From Zea mays (Eukaryota > Streptophyta > Magnoliopsida > Poales > Poaceae), in assembly GCF_902167145.1 (NCBI RefSeq), contig NC_050097.1, forward strand, positions 112,191,982 to 112,255,981: a stretch of 64,000 bases of DNA, in the 5' to 3' direction. How positions within the stretch are numbered: position 1 is the first letter of the stretch; every line of letters starts with the position of its first letter. Below are positions 1 through 10,121 of this stretch, piece by piece. The position numbers were made by a program, and so were the translations under genes. The notes beneath the pieces were generated by a model that did no database searches, was not told the DNA's origin, and saw only the letters and a list, made by a program, of their open reading frames with translations.

Positions 1-599
1 TTGTAAAGCCGCGTCTCCTTTCCTCTTGTTTCGAGTATCTGGACTTTTTTGTCGGTAACAGAACTGTTTGTGCGAGCGAGAGTTGCTTCTCACGGAAGGT
101 GATGAGTGAGGTATCCGTATCTTGGAGGCGTAGGAGTCCCTCGGCTCGGTCGGCCTTGCCGCTTACGCGCACTCTTACCCGTCCATGGGGTTCTGTCACG
201 GACGCAGTCGAGAAGGCTCGAAGAATCGCTCTGGCAGAAGAGCTTCCGAACGTGAAGACTTGTTCGGTCCGCGGAATCACTTATCCGAACGTGAGTTACT
301 TATGGCAGAAGGTGATGAGTGAGGTATCCGTATCCCGGAGGCGTAGGAGTCCCTCGGCTCGGTCAGCCTTGGCTGCTTACGTGTACTCTGTCGTTTTCAG
401 GATCCACTTTCGAAGTAGTCGAAAAGCATGAAAGACATTCTGGCAGAAAAGATCTTTTTTCGAGGAAAATTTCGACGCAGAGGGGGTTCCCCCCTTTTAG
501 CCCCCGAGGGAGGGTCAGGCTTTGCCGAGGCATGGCTGACCCTTCCTTGATGACTAAACTTTGCGTGGGAGCGAGGTATATGAACAACTTGAAAACATC
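1..599 (-). other. 3' non-coding region of gypsy element A
   Basis: This stretch lies downstream of the integrase stop on the minus strand and holds no convincing gene. It contains a direct repeat of about 80 bp with a 212-bp spacing (first copy from about 101, second from about 313). The short reading frames at 99-431, 319-603 and 363-587 come from the repeat and low-stop GC-rich sequence, and none resembles a known protein. Confidence 0.7.
101..392. repeat. Direct repeat, 212-bp spacing
   Basis: The segment starting gatgagtgaggtatccgtat at 101 recurs at 313 with a few substitutions for about 80 bp (to about 180 and 392). It lies in the 3' non-coding part of gypsy element A. Confidence 0.85.
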
Positions 600-2784
600 T
601 TAAGGGTAGAAGCGACGTAGCTGTTGGATGTTCCAAGCGTTGCTGTAGACCTCGCCTTGACTATTGGCCAGCTTGTACGTTCCGGGCTTCAGAACTTTGG
701 CGATGACGAACGGCCCCTCTCAGGGGGGCGTGAGCTTGTGTCGACCTCGGGCGTCTTGTCGCAGCCGAAGCACCAGGTCGCCCACCTGGAGGTCTCGGGA
801 CCGGACCCCTCGGGCGTGGTAGCGTCGCATGGACTGCTGGTACCGCGCCGAGTGTAGTAAGGCCTTGTCCCGAGCCTCTTCCAGTTGGTCCAGCGAGTCT
901 TCTCGACTAGCTTGGTTGCTTTGGTCGGCATAGGCCCTCGTCCTCGGGGAACCGTATTCCAGGTCTGTGGGCAAGATGGCCTCGGCCCCATAGACTAGAA
1001 AGAACGGCGTGAAGCCCGTGGCTCGGCTCGGTGTCGTCCTCAGGCTCCAGACCACCGAGGGGAGTTCCTTCATCCATCGCTTGCCGAACTTGTTGAGGTC
1101 GTTGTAAATTCGAGGCTTGAGTCCTTGTAGAATCATGCCGTTGGCACGCTCTACTTGCCCATTCGTCATGGGATGAGCCACAGCGGCCCAGTCCACCCGG
1201 ATGTGGTGATCCTCGCAGAAGTCCAGGAACTTTCTGCTGGTGAACTGGGTGTCGTTGTCGGTGATGATGGAGTTCGGGACCCCGAAACGATGGATGATGT
1301 TGGTGAAGAACGCCACCGCCTGCTCGGACCTGTTGCTGTTTAGGGGTCGGACCTCGATCCACTTGGAGAATTTGTCGATGGCGACCAACAGGTGCGCGTA
1401 GCCCTCGGGTGCCTTCTGCAAGGGGCCGACGAGGTCCAGACCCCACACAGCAAAAGGCCATGTGATGGGTATCGTCTGCAGAGCCTGAGCGGGCAGGTGG
1501 GTCTGCCTTGCATAGAACTGACACCCTTCGCAGGCGCGGACAATTCTAGTGGCGTCGGCCACCGCCGTTGGCCAGTAGAAACCTTGTTGGAAAGCATTTC
1601 CGACAAGGGCTCGAGGTGCTGCGTGGTGGCCGCAAGCCCCCGAGTGTATTTCTAGGAGGAGTTCCTGACCTTCGGTGGTGGAGATGCATCGCTGGAGGAT
1701 GCCTGAAGGGCTGCGGTGGTAAAGCTCCTTCCCTTCTCCCAGCAAGACGAACGACTTGGCGCGCCGCGCCAACCGCCGAGCTTCGGCTCGGTCGAGGGGT
1801 TGCTCTCCTCGGTGGAGATATTGCAGGTACGGGGTCTGCCAGTTTTGATCAGGCGTGACCCCGCTTTGCTCCCCCTCGACGTGCAGCGTCTCGCCCTCGG
1901 GGGCCGAGGGTACCTCGGACCGAACCGAGGGTGCCTCGGGCCGAGCCGAGGGTGCCTTGGACTGTGCCGAGGGTACCTCGAGCTGGGCCGAGGGTGCCTC
2001 AGGCTCGGGCGCGTCGTCGATCTTGACGGAGGGTTGATGCAGATCTCGGGAGAAGACGTCTGGGGGGACCGTTGTTCGCCCCGAGGCTATTTTAGCCAGC
2101 TCGTCCGCAGTCTCATTGTAGCGCCGAGCGATGTGGTTGAGCTCGAGCCCGTAGAACTTGTCTTCCAGGCGCCGAACCTCTTCGCAGTAGGCCTCCATCT
2201 TCGGGTCGCGGCAGTGGGAGTTCTTCATGACTTGGTCGATGACGAGCTGCGAGTCACCGCGAGCGTCGAGGCGTCGGACCCCTAGCTCGACGGCAATCCG
2301 CAACCCGTTGACCAGAGCCTCGTACTCAGCTACATTGTTGGACGCCGGGAAGTGGAGGCGTAGCACGTAGCGTAGGTGTTTCTCGAGGGGCGAGATGAAG
2401 AGTAAGCCTGCGCCGGCTCCTGTCTTCATCAGCGACCCATCGAAGAACATGGTCCAGAGCTCCGGTTGGATCGGAGTTGTTGGTAGCTGGGTGTCGACCC
2501 ACTCAGCCACGAAGTCCGCCAAGACCTGGGATTTGATGGCCTTCCGAGGGGCGAACAAGATTGTTTCGCCCATGATTTCCACCGCCCACTTTGCAATCCT
2601 ACCCGAGGCCTCTCGGCAATGGATGATCTCCCCCAGGGGGAAGGATGATACCACAGTTACCGGATGAGACTCGAAGTAGTGTCACAACTTCCGCCGTGTC
2701 AGGATTACCGCATACAGCAGCTTCTGAACTTGTGGGTAGCGGATCTTGGTTTCGGACAGTACCTCGCTGACGAAGTAGACTGGC
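600..2784 (-). pseudogene. pol: gypsy A pol: RNase H and integrase (broken)
   Basis: This is the C-terminal half of Pol. The open part (720-2654) begins before the RNase H domain (FFDGS, then SNNVAEYEAL and DSQLVIDQV motifs). A low-complexity PSA-rich linker follows, then an integrase with an HHCC zinc domain (HSGACGHH, CEGCQFY) and a DDE core: D in GLDLVGPL, D in IITDNDTQF, E in GQVERANG. It would copy RNA into DNA and insert it. Two stops break it upstream and at the end: TGA at 2682-2684 and TGA at 720-722. Past the latter, the frame continues about 40 codons (GPFVIAKVL... RRFYP) to the natural TAA at 600-602, so the last stop removes only the integrase tail. The frame is otherwise continuous with the RT relic upstream. 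Confidence 0.92.
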
Positions 2785-3889
2785 CTCTAAACGGGCAATG
2801 CATGCCCCTCTTCTCGCCTCTCGACCACAATTGCGGCGCTAACCACCTGAGTGGTCGCGGCGATGTAGACCAAGAAGGCTTCTCCGGCAGCTGGGGGCAC
2901 CAAGATAGGCGCCTTCGTGAGGAGCGCCTTCAGGTTCCCGAGGGCTTCCTCGGCCTCAGGGGTCCAAGTGAAGCACTCGGCCTTCCTTAAGAGGCGGTAC
3001 AGAGGTAGACCTCTTTCGCCGAGGCGTGAGATGAAGCGACTCAGAGCCGCGAGACATCCCATGACCCTATGTACGCCTTTCAAGTCCTTGATGGGCCCCA
3101 TGCTAGTGATGGCTGCGATCTTCTCCGGGTTGGCTTCGATGCCCCGCTCGGAGACGATGAACCCCAAGAGCATGCCTCGGGGCACCCCGAAGACACACTT
3201 TTCGGGATTGAGATTGACGCCTTTCGCCTTGAGACATCGGAATGTCACTTCAAGGTCGGAAAGGAGGTCGGAGGCTTTCCTCGTCTTGACTACGATGTCA
3301 TCGACGTAGGCCTCGACCGTGCGGCCAATGTGTTCGCCGAACACATGGTTCATGCACCGCTGGTACGTCGTGCCCGCATTCCTCAAGCCGAACGGCATGG
3401 TGACATAGCAGTACATGTCGAAGGGTGTGATGACAGAGGTCGCGAGCTGGTCGGACTCTTTCATCCTGATTTGGTGATACCCTGAGTAGGCATCGAGGAA
3501 AGACAGGGTTTCACACCCAGCAGTGGAATCCACGATTTGATCGATGCGAGGCAGAGGGTAGGGAACCTTCGGACATGCTTTGATCAGACCAGTGTAGTCT
3601 ACACACATCCGCCATTTCCCCCCTTTCTTTCTCACAAGCACAGGGTTGGCAAGCCATTCGAGATGGAATACCTCTTTGATGAACCCTGCCGCCATTAGCT
3701 TGTGGATCTCCTTGCCTATGGCTCTGCGCTTCTCCTCGTGAATCGGCGCAGAGGCTGCTTGACGGGTCGGGCTCCGGCTCGGATGTCCAGCGAGTGCTCG
3801 GCGACATCCCTCGGTATGCCGGGCATGTCCGAGGGACTCCACGCGAAGACGTCGACGTTCGCGCGGAGAAAGTCGACGAGCACTGCTTC
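2785..3889 (-). pseudogene. pol: gypsy A pol: reverse transcriptase (broken)
   Basis: Reverse transcriptase domain of a Ty3/gypsy Pol. Visible motifs include KKGGKWRMCVDY, FLDAYSGYHQI, MPFGLRNAG and the catalytic YVDD box (AYVDDIVVKT), followed by the LGFIVSERGIEANPEK thumb region. A TAG stop at 2787-2789 separates it from RNase H, although the reading frame runs on. Compared with element B, copy A has lost one base near 3738 (tcgtgaatcg versus tcgtcgaatcg), which shifts the frame at the N-terminus; the region 3740-3889 is recognisable only in another frame (DFLRANV, SPSDMPGIP type). It is a dead copy of an enzyme that acts in virus-like particles. Confidence 0.92.
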
Positions 3890-4798
3890 CTATTTGGGAT
3901 CGAGGCCGGAGCCGATCCGGACTTGCTTGGAGGCGTCGCTGCTGGGGTCGAGGGGGACGGACTTAACCGTCTCCGCTGGCTCGAAGTTGCCGGCATGACG
4001 CTTCACGTCTGGCACCTCCTTAGAGAGGCTCTCCAGGTCGGTGATGAGGGCCTCGGACTCGGCGAGGGCCTCGGCGTACTCCACGCACTCCACGTCGCAT
4101 TCGAACGCGTGTTTGTACGTGGGGCCGACGGTGATGACCCCGTTGGGGCCCGGCATCTTGAGCTTGAGGTAGGTGTAGTTGGGGACGGCCATGAACTTCG
4201 CGTAGCATGGCCTCCCCAATACCGCGTGGTAGGTTCCTCGGAACCCGACCACCTCGAACGCCAGGGTCTCCCTTCGGAAGTTGGAGGGTGTTCCGAAGCA
4301 GACGGGAAGATCGAGTCGTCCGAGGGGCTGGATGCGCTTCCCGGGGATGATCCCATGGAAAGGCGCAGTGCCCGCCCGGACCGAGGACAGATCGATACGC
4401 AGAAGCCCGAGGGTCTCGGCGTAGATGATGTTGAGGCTGCTGCCTCCGTCCATGAGGACCTTGGTGAGCCTGACGTCGCCGATGACGGGGTCGACGACGA
4501 GCGGGTATTTCCCCGGGCTCGGCACATGGTCGGGGTGGTCGGCTTGGTCGAAGGTGATGGGCTTGTCGGACCAGTCTAGGTAGACTGGCGCCGCCACCTT
4601 CACCGAACAGACTCCCGGCGCTCTTGCTTGCGGTGCCGAGCCGAGGCGTTCGCCGCTTGCCTGCCGTAGATCATGAAGCAGTCGCGGACCTCGGGGAACT
4701 CTCCTGCCTGGTGATCTTCCTTCTTGTCGTCGTCGCGGGCCCTGCCACCCTCCGCGGGTGGACCAGCCCTGTGGAAGTGGCGCCGAAGCATGACGCAC
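3890..4798 (-). pseudogene. pol: gypsy A: aspartic protease region
   Basis: The open frame carries the retroviral-type protease with active site VLMDGGSSLNIIYAETL at about residues 116-132. A conserved tail follows (VVGFRGTYHAVLGRPCYAKF, PNYTYLKLKMPGPNG) and leads to the RT. The protease would release gag and pol proteins from the polyprotein. The frame ends with TAG at 3890-3892 (...LDPK stop EAVLVDF in the continuing frame). The same stop is present in element B at 49410-49412. The 5' end overlaps the gag frame in a different phase; comparison with B, where gag reads straight into VKVAAP, indicates an indel in A near 4605. Confidence 0.88.
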
Positions 4799-7071
4799 TC
4801 CTCAAGGGTGTGCTTGACGGGCCCCTGGTGATAGGGGCATGGCTCCTTGAGCATCTTGTCGAAGAGGTTGGCACCTCCGGGGGGTTTCCGAGGGTTCTTG
4901 TATTCGGCGACGGCGACAAGGTCCGCGTGGGCGGCGTCGCGTTTCGCTTGCGACTTCTTCTTGCCCTTCTTCTTGGTGCCACGCTGAGTTGACGCCTCGG
5001 GGGCATCTTCCAATGGGCGGCCCTGGGGCTGCTTGTCCTTCCGGAAGATAGCCTCTACCGCCTCCTGGTCGGAGGCGAACTTGGTGGCGATGTCCATCAG
5101 CTCGCTCGCCCTGGTGGGGGTCTTGCGACCCAGCTTGCTCACCAGGTCGCGACAGGTGGTGCCGGCGAGGAACGCGCCGATGACATCCGAGTCGGTGATG
5201 TTGGGCAGCTCGGTGCGCTGCTTCGAAAATCGCCGGATGTAGTCCCGGAGAGACTCTCCCGGCTGCTGTCGGCAGCTTCGGAGGTCCCAGGAATTCCCGG
5301 GGCGCACGTACGTGCCCTGGAAATTGCCGGCGAAAGCTTGGACTAGGTCGTCCCAGTTGGAGATCTGCCCCGGAGGCAGGTGCTCCAACCAGGCGCGAGC
5401 GGTGTCAGAGAGGAACAGGGGGAGGTTGCGGATGATGAGGTTGTCATCGTCCGTTCCACCCAGTTGGCAGGCCAGACGGTAGTCCGCGAGCCACAGTTCC
5501 GGTCTCGTCTCCCCCGAGTACTTTGTGATAGTAGTCGGGGGTCGGAACCGGGTCGGGAACGGCGCCCGTCGTATGGCCCAGCAGAAGGCCTGCGGACCGG
5601 GTGGTTCGGGCGAGGGACTCCGATCCTCCCCGCTGTCGTAGCGTCCCCCACGCCTGGGGTGGTAGCCTCGGCGCACCCTCTCGTCGAGGTGGGCCCGACG
5701 GTCGCGGTGATGGTGCTCGTTGCCGAGGCGACCCGGTGTAGACCGAGGCTTCCCGCATGAATCGGGAAGTCGCGGCATGATGTTCCGAGGGGTACCCCTG
5801 CCTTCGGGAGGCGGAGCTCTCGGCCCGCCGGACCGCGGCGCCTTCCAGGAGATCCTTGAGCTCTCCCCGGATTCGCCGCCCCTCGGTGGTTGATGGCTCC
5901 GACATCACGCGGAGGAGCATTGCTGCTGCAGCCAGGTTCTGGCCGACCCCACTGGATGCGGGTGGCGACCTGACCCTGACATCGTCGGCGATGCGGTGCT
6001 GGAAGCCCTAGGGTAGATGACGCATTTCTCCGGCCAGAGGTTGGCCCGCCCATGCCTGCCCGACGTCCCAGCGGACTGGCTCAAGCGCTCCTGCTCCCTT
6101 GTCGAGCCTGGCCTGCACCCCGCGGATTTGCTCAAGCTGTGGGTCGTGACCCCCCGCCGGAACGGGGACCACAGCTTGCTCCCGTGGGATGTCGACGCGA
6201 GGCACCGGCCTAGGGAGATCACCGTCCTCCGGCATACCGAGATGGTTGCCTTCGGAGGGACCCCCTAGATCGACATGGAAACATTCGCGGCTCGGGCCGC
6301 AGTCCTCGTCGCCGAGGCTACGGCTACCGTCGAAACAGTCGGAAAGGCAGTAGTCGCATGCGGTCATGAAGTCCCGCATGGCACTGGGGTTGCCAAGTCC
6401 GGAGAAATCCCGACAGAAGCTGGGCTCGTCGTCTTCCTCGGACCCAGAGGGCCCTAGGTCGAGACGTCCGTCAGCCAGTCCCAAGGTGACCGCATACGAA
6501 ACCCCAGAGGGTTCGGATTTGCCTCTGCGAGAGCGTCCGCCAAAGCGGAGCCGCTAGGCGGGTCGAGGCTAAATCCGAAAGGCGTGGGATGGGAATCGGT
6601 CGGTACCTCTTGGTCGACGGGCGGTGATGAAGCCACGTCGGGGACTGACTGCACCGTCGTCTCAGGTACGAGGGCGACACCCAGCAAGCCTTTCGCGAGC
6701 GTGCTGGCGTCGTCCGTTTGCTCGGGACTGGCGTGTCGCGGGGAGACAGCGCTCGTCTTCGTCTCAAGCGCGAGGTCGATGCCCGGCGCGCCCCCTGTTG
6801 GAGTGCTGGCGTTGTCGACTCGCTCGACGGCCGACGAGGCGCCGCCTCCTGCTTGGCCTTGGTTGCCCCGCCTCCTCCTCCATCGACGAGGAAGAGGATG
6901 GGGTGAGCTCGAAGGTTGTTCTTCCACCACGCGGGGAAGACGTCGTCGATCCCGCCGTCGGCGGGTGGACTGTCGGCCGCCATTGTCGCTGTCGCCCGGC
7001 GGTGGAAAGAGTATCATGTCGTAGCTGCCGTCGAGGGACATGAACTCAAGGCTCCCGAAATGGAGCACCAT
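4600..7071 (-). pseudogene. gag: gypsy A gag (frameshifted)
   Basis: This is the structural gag protein, in two or more frames. The likely start is the ATG at 7071 (MVLHFGSLEFMSLDGS), as in element B at 60833. The first frame runs to a stop at 6454. Homology then continues in other frames (SEEDDEPSFC, FMTACDYCLSDC, around 6008-6460), and the core gag domain lies in the frame 4600-5778: RAPFPTRF, TKYSGETRPELWLADYRLAC, ARAWLEHLPPG, SFAGNFQGTYVRPG-like and GESLRDYIRRFSKQR segments. A Lys-rich stretch and the CPYHQG-x-KHTLEEC motif follow, a CCHC-like zinc motif reading C-P-Y-H...H-x4-C. It would build the capsid. At least two frameshifts make this copy non-functional. Confidence 0.88.
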
Positions 7072-7142
7072 CCCGGGCCGGAGAGGTTGCTGGAGACTAC
7101 CCATCTGGAGCTTGACGGGAAGCTGTTCGTCAACACGCAGCA

Positions 7143-7163
7143 GGCCCCTACCTGGCGCGCCAA
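7143..7163 (-). other. Primer-binding site of gypsy A
   Basis: Immediately inside the 5' LTR, the minus strand reads TTGGCGCGCCAGGTAGGGGC. The same sequence sits beside the 5' LTR of element B (60908-60928). Its position marks it as the tRNA primer-binding site. It is not the Met-initiator type, and I did not assign the tRNA. Confidence 0.7.
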
Positions 7164-7463
7164 CTGTCGGCGTTTCGAGACCAGGGGGTCCTTGAGCCGA
7201 CGAGTGAAGTGTCGCCGCGTGCCCCAGCCCAGATGGGTCGACGCGAGGCCGAGCGCGAAGGGGGGAAGTGAGGTGGCCGAAGATGGGCGAGAGAGAGGTG
7301 GAAATCCTGCGGCCTTCGTGTTCGTCCCGTGCCCAGGTCAGGTGCGCTTGCAGTAGGGGGTTACAAGCGTCCACACGGGGGAGGGAGCGAGCGGCCTCAC
7401 GCGAGCGCCTGTCTCGTCCTCGTCCCCGCGCGGCCAACCCTCTCTAATAGGGCCCTGGTCCTT

Positions 7464-7473
7464 CCTTTTGTAG
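7464..7473 (-). promoter_or_regulatory. Degenerate TATA-like box of gypsy A LTR
   Basis: The minus strand reads CTACAAAAGG at the place where both LTRs of element B have CTATAAAAGG. The A-to-C or T-to-C change in the core suggests a weakened promoter in this copy. This is inferred from comparison only. Confidence 0.5.
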
Positions 7474-7916
7474 GCGTAAGGAGAGGATCCAGGTGTACAA
7501 TGGGGGGTGTAGCAGAGTGCTACGTGTCTAGCGGAGGAGAGCTAGCGCCCTAAGTACACGCCATCGTGGTGGCCGGAGAGATTTTGGCGCCCGGTTTGTG
7601 TGATGTCGTGGCCGTCGGAGGAGCGCTGGAGCCTGGCGGAGGGACAGCTGTCGGGGCCGTCGAGTCCTTGCTGACGTCCTCTTGCTTCCGTAAGGGGGCC
7701 GAGAGCCGCCATCGTCAGGGAGCGTGCGGGGCGCCATCATTGCCTATCTGGCGGAGCGAGCCAGATGGGACGCCGGTCTTGTTCCCCGTAGCCTGAGTCA
7801 GCTCGGAGTAGGGTAATGATGGCGCCTCCTGTTGACGTGGCTGGCCTGCGCCCTAGGTTGGGGCGATGTGGAGGCTCCTCCGAGGTCGAGGTCGAGTCCG
7901 TCTTCCGTGGCCGAGG

Positions 7917-8115
7917 TCGAGTCCGAGCCCCTAGGTCGGGCGAGGCGGAGTTCGTCGTCTTCTGGGGCTGAGCCCAAGTCCGGGCCCTGGGTCGGGCGGA
8001 ACGGAGTTTGCCGTCTTCCGGGGCTTAGCCCGAGTCCGAGCCCTGGGTCGGGCGGAGCGGAGTTCGTCGTCTTCCGGGGCTTAGCCCGAGTCCGAGCTCT
8101 GGGTCGGGCGAAGCG
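7917..8115. repeat. 56-bp tandem repeat in gypsy A LTR
   Basis: About 3.5 copies of a 56-bp unit containing gtcgggcgaggcggagttcg recur with gtcggg at 7935, 7991, 8047 and 8103. The LTRs of element B have a related array with units of 54-57 bp (45853-46000). Confidence 0.85.
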
Positions 8116-8619
8116 AAGCTTCCTATGGTGCCTGCGGCCGGGCCTGACTGCCTGTCAGCCTCACTCTGTCAAGTGGTACCGCAGTTGGAGCAGCGCAGGC
8201 GGCGCTGTCTTTCTGTCAGACCGGTTAGTGGAGCGGCGAAGTGACGACGGTCACTTCGGCTCTGTCAGCTGAGGGGCGCGCGTCAGGATAAAGGTGTCAG
8301 GCCACCTTTGCATTAAATGCTCCTGAGATTTGGTCGGTCGGTGCGGCGATTTGGTCAGGGTTGCTTCTTGGCGAAGGCAGGGCCTCGGGCGAGCCGGAAA
8401 TATGTTCGCCGCTGGAGGGGGGCCTCGGGCGAGGTGGAGATCCTCCGGGGTCGGCTGCCCTTCTCCGAGGCTAGGCTCGGGCGAGGCGTGATCGAGTCCC
8501 TCGAATGGACTGATCCCTGACTTAATCGCACCCATCAGGCCTTTGCAGCTTTATGCTGATGGGGGTTACCAGCTGAGAATTAGGAGCCTTGAGGGTACCC
8601 CTAATTATGGTCCCCGACA

Positions 8620-8921
8620 GGTACTGTTCATCTTTTTGTAGGCACGGGACGTAGCCTGGACGAAATTACATCCATGTCCCTGATAACTAGTTATGATCAT
8701 AATACAAACTATTAAGGATCATACAGTCTTTTCCTCTTTAAGTTAGTATCGTTCTTCGTCTTTAGCATGTCACCAAGCCGAAGCTCAGCTCTTTCAATCG
8801 TAGCTTCGGCTTTGTCTGCATTATCTTCGGCCTATATCTTCATGTCACACCTGCCTTTGTACTGTCTTGCCGAAGGTGTTTTTGCCTAGAGGACCTTCGG
8901 TGGAGAAGAAGACCCCCAACA
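8620..8921 (-). repeat. LTR fragment of a further retrotransposon, split by gypsy A
   Basis: The minus strand begins TGTTGGGGGTCTTCTTCTCC at 8921 and runs about 300 bp to the boundary of gypsy A at 8619/8620. It contains many cttcgg/ccgaag motifs and has an LTR-like TGTTGGGGG start. The remainder would lie beyond the left edge of the window, on the other side of gypsy A. Family not identified. Confidence 0.6.
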
Positions 8922-9074
8922 CTCCATATCCCTTTCAATCTAAGACTAGGCGTAGAAATATACTTGAAAGCACATTAGTCTTAGCCTTGGCACAAGAAGA
9001 ATAAGAAATATGCATTTGTACCAAATGAAAGAGACTTGATCAAAGGTATGTATATGAGTTATGTGTGCAATGTT

Positions 9075-10121
9075 TCAATCAAAGTTCCGAGAATCAAATA
9101 TATTTAGCTCATTTCTAAGTTTGCTAAAGGTCTTCTCATCTAGTGGCTTGGTAAAGATATCGGCTAATTGGTTGTGGGTGTTAACATAAGCAATTTTGAT
9201 GTCCCCCTTTTGTTGGTGATCTCTTAGAAAGTGATACCGGATGTCTATGTGCTTAGTGCGGCTGTGCTCAACGAGATTATCCGTCATGCAGATTGCACTC
9301 TCATTATCACATAGGAGAGAGACTTTGCTCAATTTGTAGCCATAGTCCCTAAGATTTTGCCTCATCCAAAGTAATTGTGCACAGCAATGGCCTGCGGTAA
9401 TGTACTCGGTTTCGGCTGTAGAAAGAGCTACTGAGTTTTGTTTCTTTGAAGCCCAAGACACCAGGGATCTCCCCAGAAACTAGCAAGTCCTTGATGTGCT
9501 CTTCCTATCAATTTTACATCCAGCATAATCGGCATTGGAATACTCAATTAAATCAAAGGTAGATCCCTTGGGGTACCAAAGCCCAAACTTAGGAGTGTAA
9601 ACTAAATATCTCATGATTATTTTCACGGCCCTAAGGTGAACTTCCTTAGGATTTGCCTGGAACCTTGCACACATGCATACGGAAAGCATAATATCCGATC
9701 GTGAAGCACATAAATAGAGTAAAGATCCTATCATCGACCTGTATACCTTTTGATCTACGGATTTACCTCCCGTCTCGAGGTCAAGATGCCCATTAGTTCC
9801 CATGGGTGTCTTGATGGGTTTGCCATTCTTCATTCCAAACTTCTTAAGAATATCTTGAATGTACTTTGTTTGGCTGATGAAGGTGCCCTCTTGGAGTTGC
9901 TTGATTTGGAATCCAAGGAAATACTTCAACTCCCCCATCGTTGACATCTCGAATTTCTGTATCATAATCCTACTAAACTCTTCACAAGATGACTTGTTAG
10001 TAGACCCAAATATAATATCATCAACATAAATTTGGCATATAAACAAGTCTTTTGCAATTGTTTTAGTGAAGAGAGTAGGGTCAGCTTTACCAACTTTGAA
10101 GCCATTAGTGATAAGGAAGTC
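9075..10121 (-). pseudogene. pol: Sirevirus pol: RT C-terminal half and RNase H (broken)
   Basis: The RT palm carries the catalytic YVDD box (QIYVDDIIFGST) near 10030. It is followed by the MGELKYFLGFQ and GSLLYLCASRSDI segments typical of Copia RT. The RNase H part has SNADYAGC, SWASKKQNSVALSTAETEY and DNESAI, then the terminal TKHIDIRYHFLRD and ADIFTKPLD motifs, ending at TAA near 9075. A TAG at 9480-9482 interrupts RTC-stop-FLGRSLVSW where related elements have a glutamine. It would complete cDNA synthesis; this copy cannot. Confidence 0.92.

Larger units (their letters stand above)
1..8619 (-). mobile_element. Ty3/gypsy retrotransposon A (Tat-type, partial, 3' end outside window)
   Basis: This is a minus-strand Ty3/gypsy element with its 5' LTR at 7165-8619, a primer-binding site next to it, then gag, aspartic protease, reverse transcriptase, RNase H and integrase relics down to about 600. 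The 3' non-coding region runs off the left window edge. Element B at 45169-62275 is the same family: same LTR ends (TGTCGGGGACC on the minus strand), same primer-binding site and closely similar gag and pol. The order RT-RNase H-integrase places it in Ty3/gypsy, and the DGGSS protease plus long 3' non-coding region suggest the Tat lineage (Huck- or Flip-like in maize; exact family not verified). The copy is dead, with several stops and frameshifts. Confidence 0.93.
7165..8619 (-). repeat. 5' LTR of gypsy A
   Basis: A 1,455-bp LTR with TG...CA ends: on the minus strand it begins TGTCGGGGACCATAATTAGG and ends ACGCCGACA. It aligns end to end with the 1.34-kb LTRs of element B. Inner tandem repeats (7917-8115) lie in its U3 part and a TATA-like box lies at 7464-7473. 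Confidence 0.93.

Noticed and set aside
3794..4579. 261-aa plus-strand frame
   Set aside because: Antisense shadow of the gypsy A protease region; no domain and not conserved as a frame in copy B.
6584..7043. Plus-strand frames of 139-146 aa
   Set aside because: Antisense to the gypsy A gag N-terminus, rich in low-complexity Arg/Ser/Pro as expected from GC-rich antisense translation.
8929..8938. TGAAAGGGA (minus) resembling the start of the Sirevirus 3' LTR
   Set aside because: The match to the LTR start covers only about nine bases before diverging, and similar motifs occur in the post-pol region of related elements, so I do not call a 3' LTR here.
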